Shown one piece after another: positions 54,429 to 63,497 of a stretch of DNA of 64,000 nucleotides. The DNA is from Virgibacillus_F necropolis_A. GTDB taxonomy: Bacteria; Bacillota; Bacilli; Bacillales; Amphibacillaceae. The position numbers were made by a program, and so were the translations under genes. The number at the start of each line of letters is the position of its first letter. Position 1 is the stretch's first letter. The stretch lies in assembly GCF_044793635.1 (NCBI RefSeq), contig NZ_CP084992.1:496001-560000 (forward strand). The letters run 5' to 3'. Below the pieces are notes generated by a model. It was not told where the DNA came from. It did not search any database and was given only the letters and a program-made list of their open reading frames with translations.

Positions 54429-54695
54429 ATGGCTAATATTAAATCTGCAATTAAACGTGTTGAAGTTAATCAGAAAAAACATGACTTAAACCAGTCATAT
54501 AAATCAGATATGCGCACACAAGTTAAGCGTGTTGAAAAATTAGTTAAAGCAAATGATGCTGATAACGCAAAAGCTGCTCTACAACAAGCGAACAAAAAAA
54601 TTGATAAAGCAGTACAAAATGGGATTGTCCATCAAAATAATGGTAATCGCAAAAAATCACGCTTAGCGAAAATGGTTAACGAACTAAGCGCGTAA
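54429..54695 (+). CDS. rpsT: 30S ribosomal protein S20
   Basis: 88-residue Lys/Arg-rich ribosomal protein (MANIKSAIKRVEVNQKK...QNNGNRKKSRLAKMVNEL). ATG at 54429 with AGGAGGTG upstream; the frame extension before it is the ribosome-binding region. Divergent from gpr. Confidence 0.98.
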   Translation: MANIKSAIKRVEVNQKKHDLNQSYKSDMRTQVKRVEKLVKANDADNAKAALQQANKKIDKAVQNGIVHQNNGNRKKSRLAKMVNELSA

Positions 54696-54710
54696 ATAAA
54701 TGACCAACAC

Positions 54711-54737
54711 AAAACGATCCCACATCAGGATCGTTTT
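54711..54737 (+). terminator. Terminator after rpsT
   Basis: AAAACGATCC / GGATCGTTTT stem with a 7-base loop and a T run, 16 bp behind the stop. Confidence 0.92.
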
Positions 54738-54759
54738 TTAGTTGGCTATTTTTTTCTGT

Positions 54760-55806
54760 TTAACTGTGCTTTCTAGCGCTCCTGTTTTTTGAATTCGTTA
54801 AATCATACAGTAACAAATCAAATGCCAGTTCCTTCTCCATCTTCCCTTGTTTCATATCTGCATCAGCATTTGTTAATTTATCAATAAATAATGATAATTG
54901 ATCAATAGTAAATTTATTCTCCCTGGATAGAGCTATTTTAACGACGAAAGGATGAATTCCAAGTTGCTTTTGCATCTGGGCTTGACTGTAACCTTTTTGC
55001 TTTAAAAGTTTCACTCGTAACAGGGTACGAAACTGATATGCTAACAGCGCTACCATCGCAATTGGCTCTTCTTTCATTTTGAGAAGGTCTCGATAAATTG
55101 AAATCGCCTTACGTATATCCCCTTCTATTACAGCATCCACCAATCGTAAAGATGAATTTTTTAATGTGTGAGATATTAGCATTTCTGCATCATCTTTACT
55201 TACACTTCCGCCTTCTCCGACATACAGTGCGAACTTCATCATCTCGTTCTGTAATAAATGAAGATTAGCCTCAAGTTCTCCTTCAATAACATCATATGCA
55301 TCAGGTTCAATTGTTATATGATATTGCTTGGCAATTGTTTTAATCCATTTGGAAAGCTCGTGTTCTTTAATTGGATCACACTTAGCAACGGAAGCATTTT
55401 TTTTAATTATTTTTGTTACTTTTTTACGTTCATCTATTTTTTCATATTCCGCTATAAATACAACTGTAGAATAATCAACAGGATTTTCGATATACATTTG
55501 TAGCCGATCTAGATCATGCTCAAATAGTATTTTATTTGGTTTTGCTTTTAAAAAAGAAGGGTTATTAGCAATTATTAATTTTCGTTCTCCAAATAATGGA
55601 TAAGTTTCTGCGTCCGAAATTAACTCTTGAACAGGAGTTTCATCTAAATCATATGTAGACAAATTTTCGAAATCCCCATCAGGCAAAACTGCATTTGTAA
55701 TCTGTTTTTTTATATCCTGTATAAAAAAAGATTCCGTTCCATATAACAAATAAATAGGTGCTAATTTATTTTCTTTGATTTTTTGTGCAATATCGAGGTA
55801 AGACAT
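54760..55806 (-). CDS. holA: DNA polymerase III delta subunit HolA (YqeN)
   Basis: Clamp-loader delta subunit that opens the beta clamp. 348 residues from the ATG at 55806 (MSYLDIAQKIKENKLAPIYL), eight bases behind GGAG. The frame is open 96 bases further, but without a ribosome-binding site. Landmarks: PIYLLYGTESFFIQD, CDPIKEHELSKWI, and C-terminal LKQKGYSQAQMQKQLGIHPF. Confidence 0.95.
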   Translation of the reverse strand: MSYLDIAQKIKENKLAPIYLLYGTESFFIQDIKKQITNAVLPDGDFENLSTYDLDETPVQELISDAETYPLFGERKLIIANNPSFLKAKPNKILFEHDLDRLQMYIENPVDYSTVVFIAEYEKIDERKKVTKIIKKNASVAKCDPIKEHELSKWIKTIAKQYHITIEPDAYDVIEGELEANLHLLQNEMMKFALYVGEGGSVSKDDAEMLISHTLKNSSLRLVDAVIEGDIRKAISIYRDLLKMKEEPIAMVALLAYQFRTLLRVKLLKQKGYSQAQMQKQLGIHPFVVKIALSRENKFTIDQLSLFIDKLTNADADMKQGKMEKELAFDLLLYDLTNSKNRSARKHS

Positions 55807-56083
55807 CTTATTCACTCCAATTATGTATATACATAATCCTAAATTGAAAAAGATGGAATAGCAAGGAATTTTAGAGGGAATCCTATCTAAAGATCCCCTC
55901 ATTTATATAAACGTTTGCCAAATAGCCCCAGGAATCTATGTGCCAAACGATATTTGATTATTTTTAGATTAACCAGTAAAGTAAAAAGTATAGATGTTAA
56001 CTCTTACTAAAAATGGTGTAAAGAATTTTATGGATTTTTTCACGCATTTATTTTATACTAAAGATGATATAGGAGGGATAGTT

Positions 56084-56218
56084 GTGAACGAATTTGAAAA
56101 TGACGTCCAGTCAAAAAATAATGATGTAGTAGATTCTGGTTTGGGATTTGTCTTCTCATTTGTATTCTTTGCTTTAATTTTCTTTATTGGTGTACTAGTT
56201 AATTTCTTAGGACAATAA
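56084..56218 (+). CDS. yqzM: Small membrane protein YqzM
   Basis: 44 residues when read from the GTG at 56084 (MNEFENDVQSKNNDVVDSGL), behind AGGAGGG, with one hydrophobic helix (GFVFSFVFFALIFFIGVLVNFL). The length and the NEFE-VQSK-ND--DSG-GF pattern match B. subtilis YqzM next to comEC. Function unknown. Confidence 0.85.
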   Translation: MNEFENDVQSKNNDVVDSGLGFVFSFVFFALIFFIGVLVNFLGQ

Positions 56219-56254
56219 TAAATAGCTACATATTACCAACTTATAAATTAGATG

Positions 56255-56291
56255 AAAAAGAGACTGAACGCTGATGACAGTCTCTTTTTTT
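56255..56291 (+). terminator. Terminator after yqzM
   Basis: AAAGAGACTG / CAGTCTCTTT stem with an 11-base loop, followed by TTTT. Confidence 0.9.
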
Positions 56292-56306
56292 ATATTAATA
56301 AAACAC

Positions 56307-56336
56307 GCCATTCGTCTCGTCTTTAATACGAATGGC
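56307..56336 (-). terminator. Recurrent CATTCG hairpin, copy 2, behind comEC
   Basis: 9-bp perfect stem GCCATTCGT / ACGAATGGC with loop CTCGTCTTTAAT, followed on the minus strand by GTGTTTTATT. Positioned to terminate comEC. Same loop consensus as the hairpin at 39646-39674. Confidence 0.65.
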
Positions 56337-56350
56337 CTAGCAGGATAAAA

Positions 56351-56367
56351 GGCGTTTGCGCTTTTCT
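56351..56367 (-). repeat. Edge fragment of the ~155-bp repeat
   Basis: On the minus strand AGAAAAGCGCAAACGCC matches the left edge of copies A and B at 16 of 17 positions, but the rest of the element is absent. It lies between comEC and the recurrent hairpin. Confidence 0.5.
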
Positions 56368-56373
56368 TATAAC

Positions 56374-58671
56374 TTATGGTAAATATTTTATAAATGTTCC
56401 TTTCTTCTTTTTAAATCGATATTGAACGGCACCGTCCTCATCAGTTCGAAAAATAACCATTTCTTCATCTTGAAGTACATCTAATACGTCTTCGGTAGGG
56501 TGACCATATGAATTATCTTCTCCGACTGAGATCAAGGCAACCTTGGGTTTATATTGTTCAACAAATGCTTTGTCCGTGGATGAATCGCTGCCATGATGAG
56601 CAACCTTAAGTACATCAAAAGTAAGTCCAGGATACCTTTTTATTATCTCCCCTTCTATATGTTTATCGATATCTCCAGTGAACAACCATCCAAGACCGCC
56701 CAGTTTCATATGAAGTACAAGTGAATTTGCATTGGTTTCCATTTTATCCGAGTGTGGAGATAATACTTGTATGGGAGAACCATGAAAGTCAATTTTAGTA
56801 CCAGCTAATAGTCGCTGTACAGCGATATTTTTATCATTCCATTTGTTTATGGTGGCAACTGGGAGCTGATAAAAATCACTTAGGAACACTTCGTCAACTT
56901 TAAAATCATCTATTATAAATGGAACGCTCCCGACATGATCGACATCTTCATGTGTAACAAATATTGCGTCTATTTTAGCGATACCATTCGCATATAAATA
57001 AGGCTTAATAACCTGCTTATATTTCACGTCACTTGCTTGTTTATTCTCAAAAGACATTTTTGCTCCTGCATCGATAAAGAAAACAGCTTTACGGTATGGA
57101 AGTTCGATAAGGAAGCTGTCTCCTTGTCCAATATCTAACATGGTTATTGTGCCGTAAGGCGATAGATATGGTTTTATAGCAATGAAAGTTAAAAGTATGA
57201 CCGTTAAACCACCTATCTGCATGGCACGTAAATTTTCTTCACGTTGTAGAGCATCCATTAGTAATAAAAAGAGTACATAGTAAAGGACGACTGCGATTAA
57301 TGGTAGTGGTCCAATTATATAAGGAAAAAAGGCAACTTGATCAACCTTTTGTATCAAATCGATTACAGCTTGGTTTGTGATTTCAAAAATCGTGCTTAGT
57401 ACACTTAATATCGTGTTTGAGAAAGGAGAAAGCAGTAGAATAATGAACATAATTGGTATTACAAAAAAGGAGAAATACGGTATTACGAAAACATTTAATA
57501 GCATTGATAAAGGCTGGAAGGTGTAAAAATAAGCTAATTGCAATGGGATAATCATCATTTGCGCCATAAAACTAATTTGTAGACTTATCATTAAGGATGA
57601 CTTTGTTGATGATATCCACTTTCCTGAGAGTAACAATCCTAGCGTCACCAAAAAGGAAAGCTGAAAACCGATATGATAAACGATAAATTCATCAAACAAG
57701 ATCATTAATATAAAAAGAATACTTAATACATCTGTGAGTGTAAAAATTGTATTCAATTTCCGTAAAATAATAAATACAAATACCATTAAACACGCTCTCC
57801 ATACTGATGGTTCTCCCCCTGCGATTAGAGCGTATAAGGGTAGTATAAAGATCATCAGCCATTGTGCTTTTTCCCTAGTAAGCAAATTAAGTTTTATTAA
57901 AAGGAAATACGTTATAGCAATTATTATGCCAACATTTAATCCTGAAATAGCTAATAGATGAGATAAATTCCACTTTTGAAACAATTCTATTGTTTTTTCA
58001 TCTAACTGAGAATCATCACCTAAAATAAGTGCTGATAACCATTTTGCTGTATACGGATCTGTTTTGGAGATTACAAAATTAATGAGGGATGTTCGTGTCT
58101 GAAAAATATAATGGAGGTAAGATGATCCTTCACATGTGATGTTTTCTAACGAGGGAATGGTGAGTTGATAAGAAATACCTTTTGTAAGCAAATAGGTACG
58201 ATAATCAAATTGTCCGGGGTTTCTGCTACGATCTGGTAATTCTAATGAACCTTTTATAGAACAGATCGCGCCATGTTTTAATTGATTTAACTGATTCTGA
58301 TTCCATACTTCCTTTTCTTGTTTAAATGCTAAAACAAACAATTTATTGTCTGATGTCTTTTCTCGAACCACGAATTCTAATTTCTTACTAGTTGTTGTAA
58401 CAGGACTACTAATGGTTCCTTGTATTTCTCCACTAGTATCCTGTTCCATAGTTGATTTGTCGTTTTTTCCTGAATCAATCGAAGGTATATAGCTACAGAA
58501 ACCAATATAAAACAACAAAGATAAAATGATTGATCCAAGGCCAAGTTTTCTTCGTTTATAAAGATAAAATAGCCATAGAAATAAAATAATTATAAAGGCT
58601 TTATTATTAAAAACTACCGTCAATATACTTAATAATACCGAGAGGGCAAAGAAGTGCCAATATCCCTTCAT
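56374..58671 (-). CDS. comEC: DNA-uptake channel protein ComEC
   Basis: Membrane protein through which single-stranded DNA enters competent cells. 765 residues: N-terminal spans and OB-like domain, central competence domain (WLSALILGDDSQLDEKTI, NLSHLLAISGLNVGI, WRACLMVFVFIILRK), and a C-terminal metallo-beta-lactamase domain (LDIGQGDSFLIELP, THEDVDHVGS, KVAHHGSDSS). Complete, with no frameshift seen. Confidence 0.96.
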   Translation of the reverse strand: MKGYWHFFALSVLLSILTVVFNNKAFIIILFLWLFYLYKRRKLGLGSIILSLLFYIGFCSYIPSIDSGKNDKSTMEQDTSGEIQGTISSPVTTTSKKLEFVVREKTSDNKLFVLAFKQEKEVWNQNQLNQLKHGAICSIKGSLELPDRSRNPGQFDYRTYLLTKGISYQLTIPSLENITCEGSSYLHYIFQTRTSLINFVISKTDPYTAKWLSALILGDDSQLDEKTIELFQKWNLSHLLAISGLNVGIIIAITYFLLIKLNLLTREKAQWLMIFILPLYALIAGGEPSVWRACLMVFVFIILRKLNTIFTLTDVLSILFILMILFDEFIVYHIGFQLSFLVTLGLLLSGKWISSTKSSLMISLQISFMAQMMIIPLQLAYFYTFQPLSMLLNVFVIPYFSFFVIPIMFIILLLSPFSNTILSVLSTIFEITNQAVIDLIQKVDQVAFFPYIIGPLPLIAVVLYYVLFLLLMDALQREENLRAMQIGGLTVILLTFIAIKPYLSPYGTITMLDIGQGDSFLIELPYRKAVFFIDAGAKMSFENKQASDVKYKQVIKPYLYANGIAKIDAIFVTHEDVDHVGSVPFIIDDFKVDEVFLSDFYQLPVATINKWNDKNIAVQRLLAGTKIDFHGSPIQVLSPHSDKMETNANSLVLHMKLGGLGWLFTGDIDKHIEGEIIKRYPGLTFDVLKVAHHGSDSSTDKAFVEQYKPKVALISVGEDNSYGHPTEDVLDVLQDEEMVIFRTDEDGAVQYRFKKKKGTFIKYLP

Positions 58672-58686
58672 ATTCGTTGTACCCTA

Positions 58687-59256
58687 TCATTTCTGCACAT
58701 TAAATAGTCGTTGTGCTTCATTTTTATATTCCTTTAGTTGCTTATCATCAATTGATGTTCCTTCAAGTTTGTTTAACAATAACTCCACATAGGATGCTTT
58801 CTCCCCAGGGTTTACATCAACTGCGGTAGATTCGAGCTCAACCTTTTGCGTATGTACTCCGGATTTTTCAAACAATTCAACAGCATATGAGTCATTTTTG
58901 TAGTCGGCAGCATAATATACCGTTCTCACACCACTTTGAATAATGGTTTTACAGCACTGTAAGCATGGAAAATGAGTAACGTACATTTCTGAGTCCTCTG
59001 TTGGAACACCGAATTTCGCACATTGCAGGAGTGCATTTGCCTCTGCGTGAACCGTTCGTACACAATGACCATCAACGACATAACAACCTTCATCGATGCA
59101 ATGAGAATCTCCAGAAACACTACCATTATATCCGCCTGCTATAATTCGCTTATCCCGAACTATCGTCGCGCCTACTGTCAATCGTTCACAAGTACTTCTT
59201 AATGCTAACAAATGGCTCTGAGCCATAAAATATTGATCCCATGATATCCGTTCCAT
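58687..59256 (-). CDS. comEB: ComEB, dCMP deaminase family
   Basis: Zinc-dependent deoxycytidylate deaminase family, 189 residues, with HAEANALLQCAKFG (proton-shuttle Glu) and PCLQCC (zinc Cys). In B. subtilis it lies in the comE operon but is dispensable for DNA uptake. It may also act at the pole. Confidence 0.94.
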   Translation of the reverse strand: MERISWDQYFMAQSHLLALRSTCERLTVGATIVRDKRIIAGGYNGSVSGDSHCIDEGCYVVDGHCVRTVHAEANALLQCAKFGVPTEDSEMYVTHFPCLQCCKTIIQSGVRTVYYAADYKNDSYAVELFEKSGVHTQKVELESTAVDVNPGEKASYVELLLNKLEGTSIDDKQLKEYKNEAQRLFNVQK

Positions 59257-59325
59257 GCTAATTCCACCTTCATCTATAATGTATAAAAATAAGTGTACAT
59301 GCAGGTAATTATTTTCGTCAATGGT

Positions 59326-59904
59326 TTAAGGAACTTGTATGTTTTCCTTCATATTTTCAAGCGTCTTTTCACCAATTCCCGGTACATTCAAAACATCTTC
59401 AACCTTGTGAAATAAACCATTCTCCTCCCGATATTGAATAATCGCTTGAGCCTTTGAAGGTCCAATACCATTTAATTGTTCAATTTCTTCTTGCGTGGCA
59501 TAATTAAGTCTAATTTTTGTGGGATTTGTCTCCCCATCTTTTTCCATTACCAAGGATTCACCGACTTTTGGTACCAAAATAATCATCTCATCTTGAACCT
59601 TTTGCGCCAAGTTTATGACAGACTGATCCGCTTTGTTGGTAAATCCGCCGGCTAAATTAATCACATCTTCTACACGTGAGTTGATTGAAATTTCATAAAC
59701 CCCAGGACTATCTACCTCGCCTTTTACGTCTACGTATGCAAGTGTAGTTTCTTGTAGAGTTTTGGAGTCGTTACTTGCTGCTTTTAGTGGTTTTACTTCT
59801 ACTGCCTTTTCTTGGTCTGGCTTATCGTTAAACACAAATAAAAATAGTACTGCTGCTATTCCAATCACAATAAAAAACAGGTTTTTCTTGAAAAGATTGA
59901 TCAA
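59326..59904 (-). CDS. comEA: Competence DNA receptor ComEA
   Basis: Membrane-anchored DNA-binding receptor: N-terminal span (about residues 8-25), SLBB-like domain (VDVKGEVDSPGVYEI), linker and C-terminal helix-hairpin-helix pair (EIEQLNGIGPSKAQAIIQYREENG, VLNVPGIGEKTLENMK). TTG start. In B. subtilis the divergent comER gene lies upstream; here only a 130-bp spacer is present. Confidence 0.95.
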   Translation of the reverse strand: MINLFKKNLFFIVIGIAAVLFLFVFNDKPDQEKAVEVKPLKAASNDSKTLQETTLAYVDVKGEVDSPGVYEISINSRVEDVINLAGGFTNKADQSVINLAQKVQDEMIILVPKVGESLVMEKDGETNPTKIRLNYATQEEIEQLNGIGPSKAQAIIQYREENGLFHKVEDVLNVPGIGEKTLENMKENIQVP

Positions 59905-60018
59905 TGAGGGGACACTTCCTTTTAATGAGGTGAAATGCTAAAAATTGTGTGGGATTAGAAAAATATCTTAACCTTATAATATAATTCGACGTTAACTGCC
60001 TATATCCTTCTAAAAAAA

Positions 60019-60053
60019 TAAAGATCGACAAAATATTATTTCGTCGATCTTTT
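60019..60053 (-). terminator. Terminator at the end of yqeM
   Basis: AAAGATCGAC / GTCGATCTTT stem enclosing the yqeM stop codon, followed by ATTTTTTT on the minus strand. Separates yqeM from comEA. Confidence 0.8.
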
Positions 60054-60794
60054 TTCTGCAACAAAGAAGATTCTTTCCGTATTATCATGAAGGCTTTCCT
60101 CTTTCAGAGAAAAATCACCGTATATATTTCGAATTTGCAGTCCATTTTGTTCTAAAAGTTTACGATATACCTCAATAGAAAATGTTTTTTGATGATGATA
60201 TTCATCGAATCTCGAATAGGATTTGTCTTCGGATGAAACAAAAAAGGTAAGATCATGAAACATTTCACCCGCATCCTTCCCTGGTGAGCAAAACCAGATG
60301 GAGGACACATCATCTTCTACCGTAGCAAAAGTTTGATTTATTAAATCATGTTCTACATGATACAAGGAATGCACATCAAATATAAACATTCCATCATCTA
60401 TTAACATGTTTGCAACATTGGCAAAAACCAAATTTAGTTCTTCCTCAGTTGTTATATAATTGACGACATCACAATAGCTTACTACGGCGTCCATTTCTGT
60501 AATACCATCAGTTTCGCGTATATCCTGGTTGATCCACTGAACGGAAAGCCTTTGTTCACTTGCTCGTTGTTCAGCGTAACTTAGCATATCTATCGAATAA
60601 TCTATTCCGATCATTTGGTAACCATCTTTCGCAAGTCGTGTTGTTATTTGTCCAGTTCCACAACCTAAATCTACAATACGATTTGCTCGAATAGATGACT
60701 GTTTTAAAATTTTTTTTGTAATATCAGACCATTGATCATATGGTGCATCATCCATAAGCTTGTCATAGAGCTTTGCCATTTGTTGATAAGCCAT
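60036..60794 (-). CDS. yqeM: Class I SAM-dependent methyltransferase YqeM
   Basis: 252 residues with motif I RIVDLGCGTGQITTRLA, the acidic IGIDYSIDML and a later DAVVSYCDVVNYI. Substrate unknown. Always found behind rsfS in bacilli. ATG behind AAGGGT. Confidence 0.9.
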   Translation of the reverse strand: MAYQQMAKLYDKLMDDAPYDQWSDITKKILKQSSIRANRIVDLGCGTGQITTRLAKDGYQMIGIDYSIDMLSYAEQRASEQRLSVQWINQDIRETDGITEMDAVVSYCDVVNYITTEEELNLVFANVANMLIDDGMFIFDVHSLYHVEHDLINQTFATVEDDVSSIWFCSPGKDAGEMFHDLTFFVSSEDKSYSRFDEYHHQKTFSIEVYRKLLEQNGLQIRNIYGDFSLKEESLHDNTERIFFVAEKRSTK

Positions 60795-60798
60795 TTGT

Positions 60799-61155
60799 TT
60801 ACCCTTCTTGCCCTACACTTAATGATACCCGTGCAGCGTCCCCCCAGAGACGTTCTAAGTTATAATAAGAACGCTCATCCTTATGGAAAACATGACAAAC
60901 AACATCGCCAATATCAACTAAAATCCATCTAGCTTGTTCGTAACCTTCTAAACGTTTTACAGAAATTCCTTTCTCTTCAGCAGCATCCTTGATCGAACGA
61001 GCAATTGCCTGAACCTGTCTTTCATTACTACCATGACAAATTAAAAAGTAATCCGCGATTAATGAAACTTCATTCATATCCAAAGCAACAATATCTTCCG
61101 CTCGCTTATCGTCACTAGCTTCTGCTACTAATTGCACAATTTCATTACTATTCAT
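60799..61155 (-). CDS. rsfS: Ribosomal silencing factor RsfS
   Basis: 118 residues; binds ribosomal protein L14 and blocks 50S-30S joining under starvation. Family features: DIVALDMNEVSLIADYFLIC, GSNERQVQAIA and the WILVDIGDVVCHVFHKDERSYY segment. Confidence 0.96.
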   Translation of the reverse strand: MNSNEIVQLVAEASDDKRAEDIVALDMNEVSLIADYFLICHGSNERQVQAIARSIKDAAEEKGISVKRLEGYEQARWILVDIGDVVCHVFHKDERSYYNLERLWGDAARVSLSVGQEG

Positions 61156-61204
61156 CTAATTAAAACCTCCATATAATTTTGTTTAGAAAAAAACGTGGCA
61201 AAAC

Positions 61205-61771
61205 CTATTTATTCATTAATGTTAGAAAATAATTGTACGCGTGAAATGAATCAGGATAAATCGTTGCATTTTTAGATAGTAGAAATTGTATTGTATTCCG
61301 TGATACCATCCAACAAGCGTGATTTAAATCCTTACGTGCCATGTCCCGAACCTTTTCAATACCTGGGAAAGATCTTCCAGGTTCAATATAATCAGCAAGA
61401 AAAATAACCTTTTCAACTATTCCGAGACCTGCTTTACCTGTTGTGTGATAACGTATGGCATCTTTTATTTCCCTGTCGTTAATTCCAAATTGTTCTTCTA
61501 CCACCACTGATGCAACAGGACCGTGCCAAACTTCATGATGATAATCCAATAGATCGTTTGGTAATTGACTGTTCAATATAAACTCTTTCATTTCTTTTAA
61601 TGGTCGATACTTCGCATAATCATGAAAGATTGCTGCCAGTTCGACTTTTTCTTTTGATACTTGATACATGTCTGCTAACCCTACTGCAGTTTCTGCAACT
61701 CGTAAGGTATGTTTAAATCGTTCTTCTGTTAAAGCTGGCTGAACGATTTTAATTGCTTCGTCTTTCCTCAT
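61205..61771 (-). CDS. yqeK: HD-domain Ap4A hydrolase YqeK
   Basis: Symmetrically cleaves diadenosine tetraphosphate, as shown for the family. 188 residues with HD-motif ligands in RFKHTLRV, AAIFHDYAKY, DYHHEVWHGPVA, AIRYHTTG and FLADYIEPGR. Overlaps the end of nadD by 23 bp. Confidence 0.94.
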   Translation of the reverse strand: MRKDEAIKIVQPALTEERFKHTLRVAETAVGLADMYQVSKEKVELAAIFHDYAKYRPLKEMKEFILNSQLPNDLLDYHHEVWHGPVASVVVEEQFGINDREIKDAIRYHTTGKAGLGIVEKVIFLADYIEPGRSFPGIEKVRDMARKDLNHACWMVSRNTIQFLLSKNATIYPDSFHAYNYFLTLMNK

Positions 61772-62327
61772 ACAATCGCTTCTCCTTTATATAACGTATA
61801 ACTGCTTCAGGTAGGTAATATTTTATGGAAGCATTTTTATATATCCGGTCTCGAATCATTGTAGAAGAAATTTCGATATTCGGAATATCCACTAGTTTAA
61901 TTGGATAAGGAGTATCCAACTGCGAGCCAATTCTTTTCACCCCAACAAACGAAACCATTTCCATCAATTCATTGATTTTGTGCCATTTAGGTAGGTATTC
62001 CACCATATCGGCACCAATAATAAAATAAAAAGATACGTCAGGGTGTTCATTTGTTAATATCTTAAGTGTATCAAATGTAAATGACTTACCTAAACGATCT
62101 ACTTCTATTGTATTCAATTTAAAGTAAGAATTACCCTCAATTGCTTTTCGAACCATTTCGACACGGTTCTCAGCATTTATGAATGCTTTATTCTTATGCG
62201 GAGGTTCCTGCGAAGGAATAAACCATATTCCTTCTAAACTTAACGAAAGACGGACCTCTTCAGCAATAATTAAATGGCCAAGATGTGGTGGGTCGAATGT
62301 TCCACCTAAAATGCCTACACGTCTCAT
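61749..62327 (-). CDS. nadD: Nicotinate-nucleotide adenylyltransferase NadD
   Basis: Makes deamido-NAD from nicotinate mononucleotide and ATP. 192 residues with GGTFDPPHLGHL (HxGH-type nucleotidyltransferase motif), IPSQEPPHKN, FIIGADMVEYLPKW and the C-terminal ISSTMIRDRI. Confidence 0.97.
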   Translation of the reverse strand: MRRVGILGGTFDPPHLGHLIIAEEVRLSLSLEGIWFIPSQEPPHKNKAFINAENRVEMVRKAIEGNSYFKLNTIEVDRLGKSFTFDTLKILTNEHPDVSFYFIIGADMVEYLPKWHKINELMEMVSFVGVKRIGSQLDTPYPIKLVDIPNIEISSTMIRDRIYKNASIKYYLPEAVIRYIKEKRLYEERRSN

Positions 62328-62338
62328 GATATACTCCT

Positions 62339-62629
62339 TTAAGGCAACTGAATTTGCTTATTTTCCTGTGATTCCTTATACAATACAATGTTGTTACCAA
62401 TAATTTGAACTACTTCTGCTTCTGCACCATCAGATAGCTTTGATGCAACACTATCTTTATCTTCCATGCAATTTTGTAGAATACTTACTTTTATCAGTTC
62501 TCTTTTTTCCAATGCCTCCGAAATTTGTTCCACCATGTTTTCATTTACACCTATTTTACCTACTTGAAATATAGGTTTTAATTGATTGGCTTTCGCTCGT
62601 AAAAGCCGTTTTTGTTTTCCAGTTAACAT
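62339..62629 (-). CDS. yqeI: YhbY-type RNA-binding protein YqeI
   Basis: 96-residue CRM-domain protein (LTGKQKRLLRAKANQLKPIFQVGK with IGVNENMVEQI), associated with 50S assembly. The ATG at 62629 with GGAAGGA seven to eight bases upstream gives the same length as B. subtilis YqeI. It begins five bases after the aroE stop. Confidence 0.94.
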   Translation of the reverse strand: MLTGKQKRLLRAKANQLKPIFQVGKIGVNENMVEQISEALEKRELIKVSILQNCMEDKDSVASKLSDGAEAEVVQIIGNNIVLYKESQENKQIQLP

Positions 62630-62633
62630 GTAA

Positions 62634-63485
62634 TCATCCTTCCAGTTGTTCGAGTAATTCTGTTTCCATTTCATTTATTGCTACACGCATGTTAGTCCAT
62701 AACTCAAAAGCATATTGTGCTTGATACAACAACATTGTATGGCCGTAGTGAATCCTAGCCCCTGCGTTTTTGGCGTTTCTTAATAAGTTTGTTTCTACCG
62801 GTTGGTAAATGATATCACTAACAATGTTTTTCTCAGATAGTCTATTAATACTAACAATAGTATTACCCTCTATAGATTTCATCCCAACTGATGTGGTTTG
62901 AATAATTAAATCGTACTTTTCCATTACATTTTCAGCTTCTTTTAGCGATAATAAGCTTGTATTGTCCAATTCATATAATTCCTTAAGCGCTCTAGCAGAT
63001 TCTTCTGTTCGATTCGCAAGGTCGATATGTTGAAACCCGTTTATTGAAAGTGTGTAAAGTATCCCTCTCGCGGCCCCGCCAGCTCCAAGGATCAAGATTT
63101 TTAAATTTTTATCTTGTCCAACAGTTGGAAAAGCCTTTATCAACGACCTTAAATAACCATTTCCATCTGTATTATACCCAATCCACTTTCCATTTTTACA
63201 GATCACTGTATTTACTGCACCAATTGCTTCAGCTTCTTTATCGACCTCATCCAAAAAAGGAATAATGGTTTTTTTATACGGTACAGTTACGTTAAAGCCA
63301 TTAAGGTTTTCATTCTTTAGTTCTTCTATTTTATCCGCAAATTTATCCGCAAAGGATTCGTTTGTGTTTATTTCATACAAGGAATAATTACCTTGTAGTC
63401 CAGCTTTTTGTAAAAACTTTTCATGAATCCAAGGTGATAAGGAATGTTTAATTGGGTAACCAATTAATCCAAAACGATACTCCAT
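62634..63485 (-). CDS. aroE: Shikimate dehydrogenase AroE
   Basis: NADPH-dependent reduction of 3-dehydroshikimate in aromatic amino acid synthesis. 283 residues: substrate loop GYPIKHSLSPWIHEKF, catalytic NVTVPYKK, nucleotide motif ILGAGGAARGILY with NRT. Lies in the yqeG-yqeH-aroE-yqeI-nadD-yqeK-rsfS-yqeM unit known from B. subtilis. Confidence 0.96.
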   Translation of the reverse strand: MEYRFGLIGYPIKHSLSPWIHEKFLQKAGLQGNYSLYEINTNESFADKFADKIEELKNENLNGFNVTVPYKKTIIPFLDEVDKEAEAIGAVNTVICKNGKWIGYNTDGNGYLRSLIKAFPTVGQDKNLKILILGAGGAARGILYTLSINGFQHIDLANRTEESARALKELYELDNTSLLSLKEAENVMEKYDLIIQTTSVGMKSIEGNTIVSINRLSEKNIVSDIIYQPVETNLLRNAKNAGARIHYGHTMLLYQAQYAFELWTNMRVAINEMETELLEQLEG

Positions 63486-63497
63486 TACAAAACCTCC

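Noticed and set aside
59905..60030. ComK box before comEA
   Set aside because: I could not find a clear pair of AAAA-N5-TTTT motifs at helical spacing; AT-rich matches are expected by chance.
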